Shown here piece after piece: positions 1-5,657 of a DNA stretch of 5,657 nucleotides; the stretch's first letter is position 1; each line of letters starts with the position of its first letter. This DNA is from Desulfobacteraceae bacterium. Its GTDB lineage: Bacteria > Desulfobacterota > Desulfobacteria > Desulfobacterales > Desulfosalsimonadaceae. The position numbers and the translations under genes are program-made. The notes under the pieces are model-generated. The model saw nothing but the letters and a program-made list of their open reading frames with translations. It searched no databases and was not told the DNA's origin. Location: positions 1 through 5,657 of the forward strand of contig DAIEHU010000188.1 in NCBI GenBank assembly GCA_027353395.1, in the 5' to 3' direction.

Positions 1-115
1 AGATTTAACCATGGAAAAATCCAGCGAATGCGGCCGACGGCAGCGGAAATCGGGGCGGATTTTTCAATCTCTCCGCGTTATGCGGCATCAAGATCGCCTG
101 TTTCGCCTTTTTCCC

Positions 116-144
116 TTGCGAAAGATCTCTTCATGGTATATTTT
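116..144 (+). promoter_or_regulatory. Weak candidate promoter for the gene at 210
   Basis: A possible -35 TTGCGA (116-121) and -10 TATTTT (139-144) lie 17 bases apart, each matching four of six consensus positions. It would give a leader of roughly 60 bases before the start at 210. Matches this weak occur by chance, so this is only the best sigma-70-like candidate in the stretch. Confidence 0.2.
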
Positions 145-196
145 ACAAGCAGTTGATATGAGTTACATACACTTCGATGGTTCCATACGCACTGCG

Positions 197-206
197 AAAG
201 GAGGAG
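197..206 (+). promoter_or_regulatory. Ribosome binding site that fixes the start at 210
   Basis: AAAGGAGGAG is a near-perfect Shine-Dalgarno sequence, with AGGAGG ending five bases before the ATG at 210. It selects that ATG over the in-frame upstream ATG at 177, which has no such site. The 210 start also gives a protein that begins directly with a signal peptide. Confidence 0.9.
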
Positions 207-209
207 ACA

Positions 210-770
210 ATGAAGAAAGTTGTCGCTGGCATTGCATTTCTGGCGGGTTTTTTAATGACTGTTTCATACGGGTTCTGTGGAACAAATATCGTACCCAACG
301 GGGGATTTGAAACCAAAAAAACAGACACGCTCCCGGCGGGATGGGAGACCAAGATACATCGGGGCACGTCCGCTGAATTCGCCTTTAGTGATACGGACAA
401 ACACGGCGGGGCCTGTTCATACATGATCAAAATCAATCCGCCCGGCGGCAGCCTGCTGTTTTTTCCGGCAACCGAAATGACCGCCATCACTCCGGGGAAA
501 AAATACCAGTTAAGCGTCTGGCTGAAAGCCAAAGGCATGGGGTACAGCCCCAATTTCATCGCGCCCGCCATACGGCTCAATTATAAGCCCACACGGCTCT
601 CTCCAGTACCCACCATCGACCTGATGCTGGAAATGAAAGGCGAGAACGGATGGAAAAATCTGAAGATGACCACCGTCGCCCCGCCGGATGCGCGGGAAAT
701 CACGCTGGATTTCCTGATCACCAACGGGACCGTCTGGATTGATGACGTACAGATCTCGGAGGTCAATTAA
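210..770 (+). CDS. Small secreted protein with a carbohydrate-binding-module-like jelly-roll domain
   Basis: The product is 186 residues. Residues 1 to about 24 form a signal peptide: MKK, then a hydrophobic stretch VAGIAFLAGFLMTVSYG. Cys23 is preceded by YGF, which is not a proper lipobox, so release by signal peptidase I is more likely than lipidation. The mature part opens with NIVPNGGFE (residues 26-34) and LPAGW (41-45) and closes with VWIDDVQI (175-182). These are the hallmark first and last strands of galactose-binding-like jelly rolls of the CBM4/9 type, and the length fits one such domain with no catalytic module attached. From the family, the expected role is binding a carbohydrate or other ligand outside the cytoplasm; the ligand is unknown. 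The gene has a strong ribosome binding site, appears to be monocistronic, and converges on the phosphatase gene. The fold is fairly sure, the function is not. Confidence 0.85.
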   Translation: MKKVVAGIAFLAGFLMTVSYGFCGTNIVPNGGFETKKTDTLPAGWETKIHRGTSAEFAFSDTDKHGGACSYMIKINPPGGSLLFFPATEMTAITPGKKYQLSVWLKAKGMGYSPNFIAPAIRLNYKPTRLSPVPTIDLMLEMKGENGWKNLKMTTVAPPDAREITLDFLITNGTVWIDDVQISEVN

Positions 771-829
771 CTGCCATACGGCGGCTGCCGTTTTCCATCC
801 CTTGACAGCCGGGCATTAATGAAACCGGT

Positions 830-850
830 AAAAAATGCAACGCCCGCATT
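830..850 (-). terminator. Candidate Rho-independent terminator for the minus-strand genes
   Basis: Read on the minus strand, AATGC (850-846) can pair with GCATT (838-834), with possible extra G-U pairs. It is followed by a run of six T (835-830) that overlaps the base of the stem. It lies just after the phosphatase stop codon at 856-858. The stem is short and only partly GC, so the call is moderate. Confidence 0.4.
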
Positions 851-855
851 GAAAT

Positions 856-1671
856 TTAACGCAGGAGCTTTCCCTTTAGAAGTTCCTGCGTTTCTTTTTG
901 GACGCCCGCTTTTACTGAAAGATACGCGGATGCGGATCCGTAGCTGTTCCGGATGTGGTCTAAAATGGCCGTAATGCCTTCCCTGGGCGCGGTGAAATAA
1001 GGAGCCAGCAACTCCGGATCAATACCGTAGGAGGCGATGGCCTGGTAAATTCCTGGCAGCATATCCGCAATATACGCATTGGATAACTGATGATCCTGGA
1101 TAACCGTATCCTCATCAACACCCAGCATAAGCAGAATCAAGGCCGCGCAGGTGCCGGTTCTGTCCTTGCCTCCAGTGCAGTGAAACACAATGGCCTGATC
1201 ATCCGGAACTTTCGCCAGATAACAAATCACCTGGCCCCAGACTTCGGGATACTCCTCCAGATTCCGGATATACCCGTTGACCATGAAATCCGGGGTCAGC
1301 CAGGCCGCGTCCCCCTTTTGCAGGCGATTCATGGCCACCGTGAAATCAATGGCCCCATGCCTCACCGGAAGGTTCACGTACTCGATGGCGTCATCCTCCG
1401 GCAAATGATCCGGCGAAACGCTCACTTCCGCGGGCGTCCGAAAATCAAAAATTCTGCGAAGTCCGATTCGCCTCAATATTTGATGGTCTTTTACGGTGAG
1501 CCGGGCCAGGCCGTCCGACCGGTATACCCTGCCCCATTTCACCTGACGGCCGTCCGTGGTGGGGTATCCGCCGATATCCCGGAAATTCACGGCGCCCTCC
1601 ATCGGCATCCGGCGTTCGGATGTCAGGAACCGTGCGCCGGATTCATCGGAAAATGCATCATTTTTTTTCAC
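856..1671 (-). CDS. Tyrosine/lipid phosphatase, Y_phosphatase3-like (MptpB/LipA type)
   Basis: The product is 271 residues with no signal peptide, so it is probably cytoplasmic. The catalytic P-loop HCTGGKDRTG is at residues 164-173, with Cys165 as predicted nucleophile and Arg171 binding phosphate. NFRDIGGY (29-36), GRVYRSDGL (47-55) and FDFRTPAEV (75-83) are the other conserved blocks of this family. Lys169 and Asp170 in the loop are typical of bacterial enzymes such as mycobacterial MptpB and Listeria LipA, which act on phosphotyrosine and also on phosphoinositides, so the substrate cannot be decided. The start used is GTG at 1671, with GAAGG (1684-1680) eight bases upstream. ATG codons at 1608 and 1602 lie just before the conserved NFRD block and are alternatives with poorer ribosome binding sites. 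The gene follows the acylase by 62 bases on the same strand. All key residues are present. Confidence 0.93.
   Translation of the reverse strand: MKKNDAFSDESGARFLTSERRMPMEGAVNFRDIGGYPTTDGRQVKWGRVYRSDGLARLTVKDHQILRRIGLRRIFDFRTPAEVSVSPDHLPEDDAIEYVNLPVRHGAIDFTVAMNRLQKGDAAWLTPDFMVNGYIRNLEEYPEVWGQVICYLAKVPDDQAIVFHCTGGKDRTGTCAALILLMLGVDEDTVIQDHQLSNAYIADMLPGIYQAIASYGIDPELLAPYFTAPREGITAILDHIRNSYGSASAYLSVKAGVQKETQELLKGKLLR
858..899 (+). terminator. Rho-independent terminator for the gene at 210, inside the end of the opposing gene
   Basis: AACGCAGGA (858-866) and TCCTGCGTT (884-892) form a perfect nine-base inverted repeat. The stem can be extended inward by G-U and A-T/C-G pairs to about 14 pairs. 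TTTCTTTTT (891-899) follows on the plus strand, giving a classical terminator about 90 bases after the stop at 770. The same bases encode the last residues of the minus-strand phosphatase, whose stop codon overlaps the left arm. Confidence 0.75.
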
Positions 1672-1708
1672 GCGCTTCGCCTTCAGCCTGATAAGCTATT
1701 CAATTTTT

Positions 1709-1737
1709 ATTAAATTTTATAGTTATACAACAATCAA
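1709..1737 (-). promoter_or_regulatory. Possible promoter for the phosphatase gene in an AT-rich spacer
   Basis: The spacer 1672-1733 is far richer in A and T than the genes around it and shows no terminator hairpin for the acylase. On the minus strand, TTGATT (1737-1732) and TTTAAT (1714-1709) are 17 bases apart and could be -35 and -10 elements. The sequence is low in complexity, so the match is weak. Read-through from the acylase is equally possible. Confidence 0.28.
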
Positions 1738-4274
1738 TGGTTTGGCTTTAAAACATATACCCGGTTGTATTGCGCCTTGATATTCCCGTCTTTAAACGGC
1801 ATGGACCTGGGTTCACCCTTTAACCAGAAAGGAATGGCGTCATCATAATGCCCGCTGGCCGGATTGCCGGATTGACCGCTGCTGTTGGTCAGAAACATGG
1901 GTTCATCCAGTCCGAAATCCACGACCATTCTCATGGCGGGCACCAGCCATACGTTAAAATTTTCACCTTTGAGATATCCCGCCACATTCAAGGTATTATA
2001 ATCGCCGCCAGCGGCATAGGGCCCCCGGTCCGTATAATGTCCGATCATCCGTACCCCGAACCGTTGCAAGGCAGGCAAATATTCCTTCATCTGCGTGGTC
2101 TGGGTCCGCCATTCATACGTCAGCAGCCGGCCCCACCGCCAATTGGCGCGATCTTTTCCCAGATGGGCTTCGGCATAATCAATGGTATCCGCAAGGGAAC
2201 AGGCGATGATATCCGGTTTGGTCTCCTTTTCCGGCGTGTTGATATTATCCCAGAACGGGCTGTCCGGTCTTCCGAGCAGATGGTCCTGGTCCGCGGAATA
2301 CACCGCCTGAATCGCCGCGATGAAACTTTGCCAGGCTGGGCTGGACGGAGGCCCCAGTTCATCCAAAAACACTTGACGGATAAACACGCGTTGAAAAATC
2401 GCCATCACCGCCGCCCCTTTGGATTCCGGAAGCATGTCGCCGTTAAAGGATTCCAGAATTTCCAGAGCCTCGCCTGCTTTTTTGATCTTATCGCCATCTT
2501 TCCATGATCGGATCCGTTTTTGGACCTCGCCCAGAAACGCCGGCTCAAACAGGACGGCCTTGAATTTTTTCACCATCACATCCGTGCGGTCCCGTTGCAT
2601 CCGGACAGAATCCTGAAAGGTGTGCTGATGCGTATTCTCAAGCATTTCAATGATACGCTCGGCTCTTTCCGGCGCATACCAGGAAGACGACAGAACCGGT
2701 CCCTGGCCCGGGGGGATGGTCCGGTTGTTGGCGGTATAGAGATATCCGGCAGGCGGGTCCATCACATATGGATAATCATCCACATCCACATATCCCGTCC
2801 AGTCATATCCCCCGGTCCAGCCCGGAGACGGCAGATGGCCCCTTCCGGATTGACGGATGGGATATTTTCCGCTCACCTGCCAACTGATATGATCCGCATC
2901 CCCATAAATAAAATTCAAGGACATGGACCGCACTTCCCGGATTGCATTCCGGGCGCTTTTCATGTTTTTCGCCCGCATCAGCCCATAAACGCCGTTAAAG
3001 GACTGGCCGGGCTGAGAAACCACGGACTGCACCGCAAGGCCATAGGCTGGAGCAGTCCGAATGGCCGGCGGTTGCAGCATATTTTTCGGCGGGTTTTGAA
3101 GCGCCGCATTCAAAAGCGGTCCATGCCGCGTGAACTGAATGGTTCTGACCAGATCGCCTTCGCCCTTGACTTTAAACGTTTCTCGCCGTTCGACAACCGG
3201 CAGCCATTCCCCCTTATATAAATACTGAGGGACTCCGCCGGCATCCTTCATCTGTTCAATGAACACATCCTGATTGTCCCCCATCACCATGGTTTCTCCC
3301 CAGGCGATATGTCCGTTGTATCCGGCGACGATTCCGGGCACCCCGGCGATGGCCACGCCCGCGACGTCCAGTTCCGGGCATTTTAAATGCATCAGCATCC
3401 ACATGGACGGCTGCTCCAGGGGCAGATGGGTGTCATTGGCGATAATGCTCGCATGCTTCAACGTATTTTGGGGTGCGACACCCCAGTTATTGGACGCGGC
3501 AGTTCCGGGCGGCGCGATCACGCATTTTAATTGCCGGTACACCTGGGCGAGAGTTTCCGCGGTCCGGACCATTGTTTTAAAATCAATCTTGTCAAGACTC
3601 GCTGCTTTTTCAAAGGGCAGCGGCTCATCCGGATACACCGGCATCAGCCAGGCGGCTTTGGATGCGCCAACGGCAGCCGCGATATTTAAAAAAGCGATCT
3701 CCTGATGAAGATTAAAAGACAGTCCCAGATTAAACACATGGACGATGTACATGGAATTGACAGGAGCCCAAGGTTCCGGTGTATAGCCTGAAATTTTGAA
3801 ATCCAGAGGAAGCCGGTCCTGATGGGTTCCGATATAGCTGTTGACGCCGTCGGAAAATGCGCCGAGCGCTTCCCTGATCTCCGGGTTCATACTTTCGTAT
3901 TCAGCTCTTGCGGCATCAGCGACACCCATGGCGCGGACATAGATATCCATGTCCAAGGCGATTTTCCCGGCCATTTCAGACAACCGGCCCTGCCCAAGAA
4001 GAGAGAATGTAACCATCTGGGCCAGACGGTCCGATGCCATGACGTAACCTGCGGCAAACATCAGATCATGAAGATTTTTCGCCTCAATCACCGGCACGCC
4101 CAGATCATCCCGGCGGATGGTTACCGGCGCGTCAACGCCGGCCAGGGAAACCGAGCCTGCATCCGGATCAACCGTTTTTCGTAAAGTAAAATCAAAGAGT
4201 TCCCCGCATCCGGAAAGGAGCGGGCATAACATGATGAGACAACACAATGAATATATTCGTTGACGTGCATTCAT
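1734..4274 (-). CDS. Penicillin acylase family N-terminal-nucleophile amidohydrolase, predicted lipoprotein
   Basis: The product is 846 residues, of usual family length. Residues 1-23 are a lipoprotein signal with lipobox LLSGC. Cys23 would be lipidated, and Gly at +2 does not suggest inner-membrane retention. Residues about 50-116 carry the alpha-subunit blocks (RRDDLGVPVIEA, AAGYVMASDRLAQM, GQGRLSEMAG). The autocleavage site lies before Ser261 in AASNNWGV (codon 3494-3492), giving an alpha chain of about 238 residues and a beta chain of 586. The beta chain shows NDTHLPL, GYNGHIAWGET, TANNR with likely catalytic Asn516, and near the C-terminus AAGGDYNTLNV and GQSGNPASGHY. In this family the N-terminal Ser hydrolyses an amide bond. 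Members process beta-lactams, acyl-homoserine lactones or cyclic lipopeptides, and the substrate here cannot be told. An upstream in-frame ATG at 4316 would bury the signal peptide and is rejected. The gene follows the 112-residue gene by 51 bases. Confidence 0.95.
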   Translation of the reverse strand: MNARQRIYSLCCLIMLCPLLSGCGELFDFTLRKTVDPDAGSVSLAGVDAPVTIRRDDLGVPVIEAKNLHDLMFAAGYVMASDRLAQMVTFSLLGQGRLSEMAGKIALDMDIYVRAMGVADAARAEYESMNPEIREALGAFSDGVNSYIGTHQDRLPLDFKISGYTPEPWAPVNSMYIVHVFNLGLSFNLHQEIAFLNIAAAVGASKAAWLMPVYPDEPLPFEKAASLDKIDFKTMVRTAETLAQVYRQLKCVIAPPGTAASNNWGVAPQNTLKHASIIANDTHLPLEQPSMWMLMHLKCPELDVAGVAIAGVPGIVAGYNGHIAWGETMVMGDNQDVFIEQMKDAGGVPQYLYKGEWLPVVERRETFKVKGEGDLVRTIQFTRHGPLLNAALQNPPKNMLQPPAIRTAPAYGLAVQSVVSQPGQSFNGVYGLMRAKNMKSARNAIREVRSMSLNFIYGDADHISWQVSGKYPIRQSGRGHLPSPGWTGGYDWTGYVDVDDYPYVMDPPAGYLYTANNRTIPPGQGPVLSSSWYAPERAERIIEMLENTHQHTFQDSVRMQRDRTDVMVKKFKAVLFEPAFLGEVQKRIRSWKDGDKIKKAGEALEILESFNGDMLPESKGAAVMAIFQRVFIRQVFLDELGPPSSPAWQSFIAAIQAVYSADQDHLLGRPDSPFWDNINTPEKETKPDIIACSLADTIDYAEAHLGKDRANWRWGRLLTYEWRTQTTQMKEYLPALQRFGVRMIGHYTDRGPYAAGGDYNTLNVAGYLKGENFNVWLVPAMRMVVDFGLDEPMFLTNSSGQSGNPASGHYDDAIPFWLKGEPRSMPFKDGNIKAQYNRVYVLKPNH

Positions 4275-4280
4275 AGCCAG

Positions 4281-4287
4281 CTCCTTT
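4281..4287 (-). promoter_or_regulatory. Ribosome binding site that fixes the acylase start at 4274
   Basis: AAAGGAG on the minus strand lies six bases before the ATG at 4274. It chooses this start over the ATG at 4316, which would add 14 residues in front of the lipoprotein signal. Confidence 0.88.
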
Positions 4288-4325
4288 AAGGTTTCAGGTT
4301 GGATAAGGCATTTCACATGGCGTAT

Positions 4326-4664
4326 TCATACAAAATCCACCTGATGAATGGATTCTTTTTCAACAATAAAGGCCTTGACCCGCTCCCGCAAACGGTCATC
4401 GGCCACAGGGGACACCTGTGACACCGGCCGGCCGTTTGCGTTTGTCTTGTATTTCCATTGCCGGACAAACCCTGGAACCAGCGCATAGGCGCATCCGCCG
4501 GTTCCGCAGCAGGTGGTATCAAATACAGCCGCGCCGATCAGGTACAACAGATCCTCGTCATCGAACGGCAGACGGACCTCCTTCAGCAGAAAATAACTGC
4601 CGCCGATAGCCGTCACCCGCACGTTCAGTTCTGGATGTGAAAAATCCTGGACCATCGGCCGCAT
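4326..4664 (-). CDS. Small protein of unknown function with a CC-x4-C cysteine cluster
   Basis: I do not recognise the family. The product is 112 residues, with no signal peptide or membrane segment. Residues 17-47 look like beta strands, and the middle has TTCCGTGGCAYALVPG (51-65) with Cys52, Cys53 and Cys58. A charged helix-like tail follows (about 88-104, DDRLRERVKAFIVEKE). The close cysteines could bind a metal or form a disulfide, which is inference only. The start is supported by AAAGGGGGG ending just upstream of the ATG at 4664, and by a perfect TATAAT further up. The gene is first in a minus-strand run and precedes the acylase by 51 bases, so the two are probably co-transcribed. Competing frames in the same interval, on both strands, lack comparable start signals. 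Confidence 0.72.
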   Translation of the reverse strand: MRPMVQDFSHPELNVRVTAIGGSYFLLKEVRLPFDDEDLLYLIGAAVFDTTCCGTGGCAYALVPGFVRQWKYKTNANGRPVSQVSPVADDRLRERVKAFIVEKESIHQVDFV

Positions 4665-4673
4665 GTTCCCCCC

Positions 4674-4688
4674 TTTGAATGATTATCA
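4674..4688 (-). promoter_or_regulatory. Fur-box-like palindrome between the -10 element and the start at 4664
   Basis: On the minus strand the bases TGATAAT C ATTCAAA match the Fur 7-1-7 model (TGATAAT n ATTATCA) at 11 of 14 positions, and the core ATGATAATCATT is exact. It sits directly downstream of a TATAAT and upstream of the ribosome binding site, where a bound repressor would block transcription of the minus-strand genes. A single imperfect site in an AT-rich spacer can arise by chance, so the assignment is tentative. Confidence 0.35.
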
Positions 4689-4691
4689 TGG

Positions 4692-4697
4692 ATTATA
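4692..4697 (-). promoter_or_regulatory. Perfect -10 element for the minus-strand gene run
   Basis: TATAAT is read on the minus strand 28 bases before the ATG at 4664. No good -35 is found at 16-18 bases; TTGTCA (4725-4720) is there but 22 bases away. The position in a short divergent spacer supports a promoter, possibly one that needs an activator. Confidence 0.5.
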
Positions 4698-4718
4698 CCT
4701 TGAAACTCCTCATATTTC

Positions 4719-5258
4719 ATGACAAACTGCAAGAAAAAAAATAACCCGACATCCAGATGGATATACCCAGTTGCCGAAATGACATGTAAACCCAGAGAGA
4801 TTATTATTCCAAAAGAAGAGGCCGTATTCTGGCTGGACAAAGCAGGATGCTGGCGCAACGCGGACGGAAAATTCCGCAACAAAGCACTCATTGACTATTT
4901 CCATGCCGCCATCGGAAAAGACAGTGCCGGGTATTTTGTCTCCCATGTCCTGGATGACGCGCTGGAAAAGGTCTATTTCCGTTATGAAGACACGGCGCTG
5001 TTTGTTTTTGATGTAAAATGGAACGGCAATATTACCCTGACGTTGAACACCGGAAAACAGATCTCCTTAGGCCCTGAAAGCCTGTATGTCATGGATGATC
5101 ATCTGTATGCCACGACCGATAATGAGCCTGTCAAGTTTTCCGAACGGGCGATGATGCGATTGTCACCCCTTATCACAGAAGAAAACGGCCTGCTGTTTCT
5201 TGCGTGGAACGGCACAATTTATCCAATTTCCGAAAAAAGGAGCCATGATGAAAAATAA
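4719..5258 (+). CDS. Conserved hypothetical protein, DUF1285-like
   Basis: The product is 179 residues, with no signal peptide or membrane segment. The blocks IIIPKEEAVFWLDKAGCW (28-45), ALIDYFHAAIGKDSAGYFV (56-74) and EKVYFRYEDTALFVFDV (83-99) recall a family of short proteins, common in Desulfobacterota-type genomes, that are related to DUF1285. Homologues are sometimes labelled MFS transporter permease, which cannot be right for a protein without membrane helices. No catalytic motif is seen and the role is unknown. Neither the ATG at 4719 nor the ATG at 4779 (residue 21) has a clear ribosome binding site. Conservation seems to begin near residue 25, so the shorter form is quite possible. 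The gene is divergent from the 112-residue gene and overlaps the next gene by 11 bases, suggesting a translationally coupled pair. Confidence 0.8.
   Translation: MTNCKKKNNPTSRWIYPVAEMTCKPREIIIPKEEAVFWLDKAGCWRNADGKFRNKALIDYFHAAIGKDSAGYFVSHVLDDALEKVYFRYEDTALFVFDVKWNGNITLTLNTGKQISLGPESLYVMDDHLYATTDNEPVKFSERAMMRLSPLITEENGLLFLAWNGTIYPISEKRSHDEK
5234..5242 (+). promoter_or_regulatory. Ribosome binding site for the right-edge gene
   Basis: AAAAAGGAG ends five bases before the ATG at 5248 and only two before the in-frame ATG at 5245. The spacing favours 5248. The site lies within the last codons of the preceding gene. Confidence 0.75.
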
Positions 5259-5657
5259 AGACTTTGAAGTACGCGTCATGAATTATTTCGCCGAAAACAC
5301 CAATCTCCAGAAATACTGGAACATTGCCAAAGATTGCGCCAAGGAGATCGGCAGGCTGCGATTTAAGAATATCATTTCCGGCGAATTCGAAATGCCGACG
5401 CATGTGGATATGAAAAAAAAGGCGGCGAAACGGATTCCATACGAATTTAACGCATCCGATTTCATGCAGAACGGCCCCATTGACTTTTCCGGGCTGGATG
5501 AGGGCAAAATTACTGAAACCCTGCATAAAATCGAGACCATCTATAAAAAATTCCATGAAGCCCAAGCCATGGCTGTCGCCAAAGCAGCCATCAACCTGGT
5601 CGAAAAACTGGCAACGAATATGAAAGATGAAATCGAGCAGGTGAAAAATAAATATTT
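5248..5657 (+). CDS. Unknown protein, partial, running off the right edge
   Basis: The frame is open for 136 codons from the ATG at 5248 to the window end with no stop, so the gene is truncated by the window and its true length is unknown. I recognise no family. The visible part has no signal peptide. It is rich in charged and Ala/Leu/Ile residues and looks mainly helical: about residues 6-44 (FEVRVMNYFAENTN onward) and 82-136 (DEGKITETLHKIETIYKKF onward to IEQVKNKY), the latter with a coiled-coil-like pattern. A less regular segment around residues 45-80 contains PTHVDMKKKAAKRIPYEF. A good ribosome binding site and an 11-base overlap with the preceding gene show that it is genuine and probably co-translated with it. 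Minus-strand frames in the same interval are shadows. Confidence 0.75.
   Translation, partial: MKNKDFEVRVMNYFAENTNLQKYWNIAKDCAKEIGRLRFKNIISGEFEMPTHVDMKKKAAKRIPYEFNASDFMQNGPIDFSGLDEGKITETLHKIETIYKKFHEAQAMAVAKAAINLVEKLATNMKDEIEQVKNKY

Larger units (their letters stand above)
1..209. other. Left-edge region without a supported gene
   Basis: No reading frame here has a convincing start, ribosome binding site or recognisable protein. Plus frame 1 is open from the window edge to a TGA at 154-156, so it could be the last 51 codons of a gene starting outside the window, but its residues match nothing I know. A minus-strand ATG at about 134 opens only 18 codons before a stop, and that frame is then open again to near the left edge, so a decayed gene cannot be excluded. 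There is a perfect 9-base inverted repeat, GAAAAATCC at 14-22 and GGATTTTTC at 57-65, separated by 34 bases. It has no T-tract after it, so it is not a typical terminator. The right part serves as leader for the gene at 210. Confidence 0.4.

Noticed and set aside
11..310. Plus-strand frame of 99 residues
   Set aside because: It has no ribosome binding site, runs through the strong site and signal peptide of the gene at 210 in another frame, and has a basic, Arg-rich composition typical of a shadow.
143..580. Minus-strand frame of 145 residues opposite the secreted protein
   Set aside because: It mirrors the real gene at 210-770, which has a signal peptide, family motifs and a strong ribosome binding site.
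779..794. Small hairpin CGGC GGCT GCCG followed by TTTT as the plus-strand terminator
   Set aside because: The stem is only four or five pairs with a short T-run. The hairpin at 858-899 is much stronger, though this one could contribute to pausing.
1090..1713. Plus-strand frame of 207 residues opposite the phosphatase
   Set aside because: The minus-strand gene carries an intact catalytic loop and family blocks; this frame has no recognisable motif and is its antisense shadow.
1848..3221. Long plus-strand frames (1848-2507, 2520-3221) opposite the acylase
   Set aside because: They are rich in His, Arg, Pro and Ile, as expected for antisense of a coding gene, and the acylase is unambiguous over the whole interval.
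4313..4522. Minus-strand frame of 69 residues overlapping the 112-residue gene
   Set aside because: It begins inside that gene with no comparable ribosome binding site and has a Trp/Arg/Pro-rich shadow composition.
5173..5565. Minus-strand frames at 5173-5565 and 5283-5540
   Set aside because: They are antisense to the plus-strand gene from 5248, which has a good ribosome binding site and an uninterrupted frame to the window edge.
1..5657. CRISPR arrays, insertion sequences, tRNA genes, attachment sites or defence genes
   Set aside because: No spaced direct repeats, transposase or integrase motifs, cloverleaf-like sequences or defence-related domains were seen on either strand.

Overview
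The window looks like ordinary chromosomal DNA from a Gram-negative bacterium of intermediate GC content. Two exported proteins support this: one has a conventional signal peptide and one has a lipobox. The short protein at 4719-5258 resembles a family I associate with sulfate- and metal-reducing Desulfobacterota. That lineage assignment is an inference from remembered sequence style, not a search result. I see no insertion sequence, CRISPR array, tRNA, rRNA or phage gene.

Layout. Positions 1-209 hold no gene I can support, apart from a possible tail of an upstream frame ending at 154-156. A plus-strand gene (210-770) encodes a small secreted protein with a carbohydrate-binding-module-like jelly roll. 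It converges on a minus-strand block read from 4664 down to 856. That block holds a 112-residue unknown protein (4664-4326), a large lipoprotein of the penicillin acylase family (4274-1734), and a tyrosine/lipid phosphatase with an HCTGGKDRTG P-loop (1671-856). The convergent ends carry a candidate terminator for each strand. The plus-strand hairpin lies inside the last codons of the phosphatase.

At 4665-4718 a 54-base divergent spacer separates the minus block from a plus-strand pair. The spacer carries a perfect TATAAT for the minus direction and, between it and the ribosome binding site, a palindrome resembling a Fur box. The plus pair is a 179-residue DUF1285-like protein (4719-5258) followed by an overlapping gene of unknown function that runs off the right edge (from 5248).

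How the genes work together is uncertain. The unknown protein and the acylase are closely spaced and probably co-transcribed. The acylase is predicted to sit in the cell envelope and to hydrolyse an amide bond; its substrate cannot be read from the sequence. The phosphatase may belong to the same transcript or start from its own AT-rich leader. Nothing here amounts to a clearly new system. The points most worth checking are the lipoprotein form of the acylase, the Fur-like operator and the two unknown small genes.
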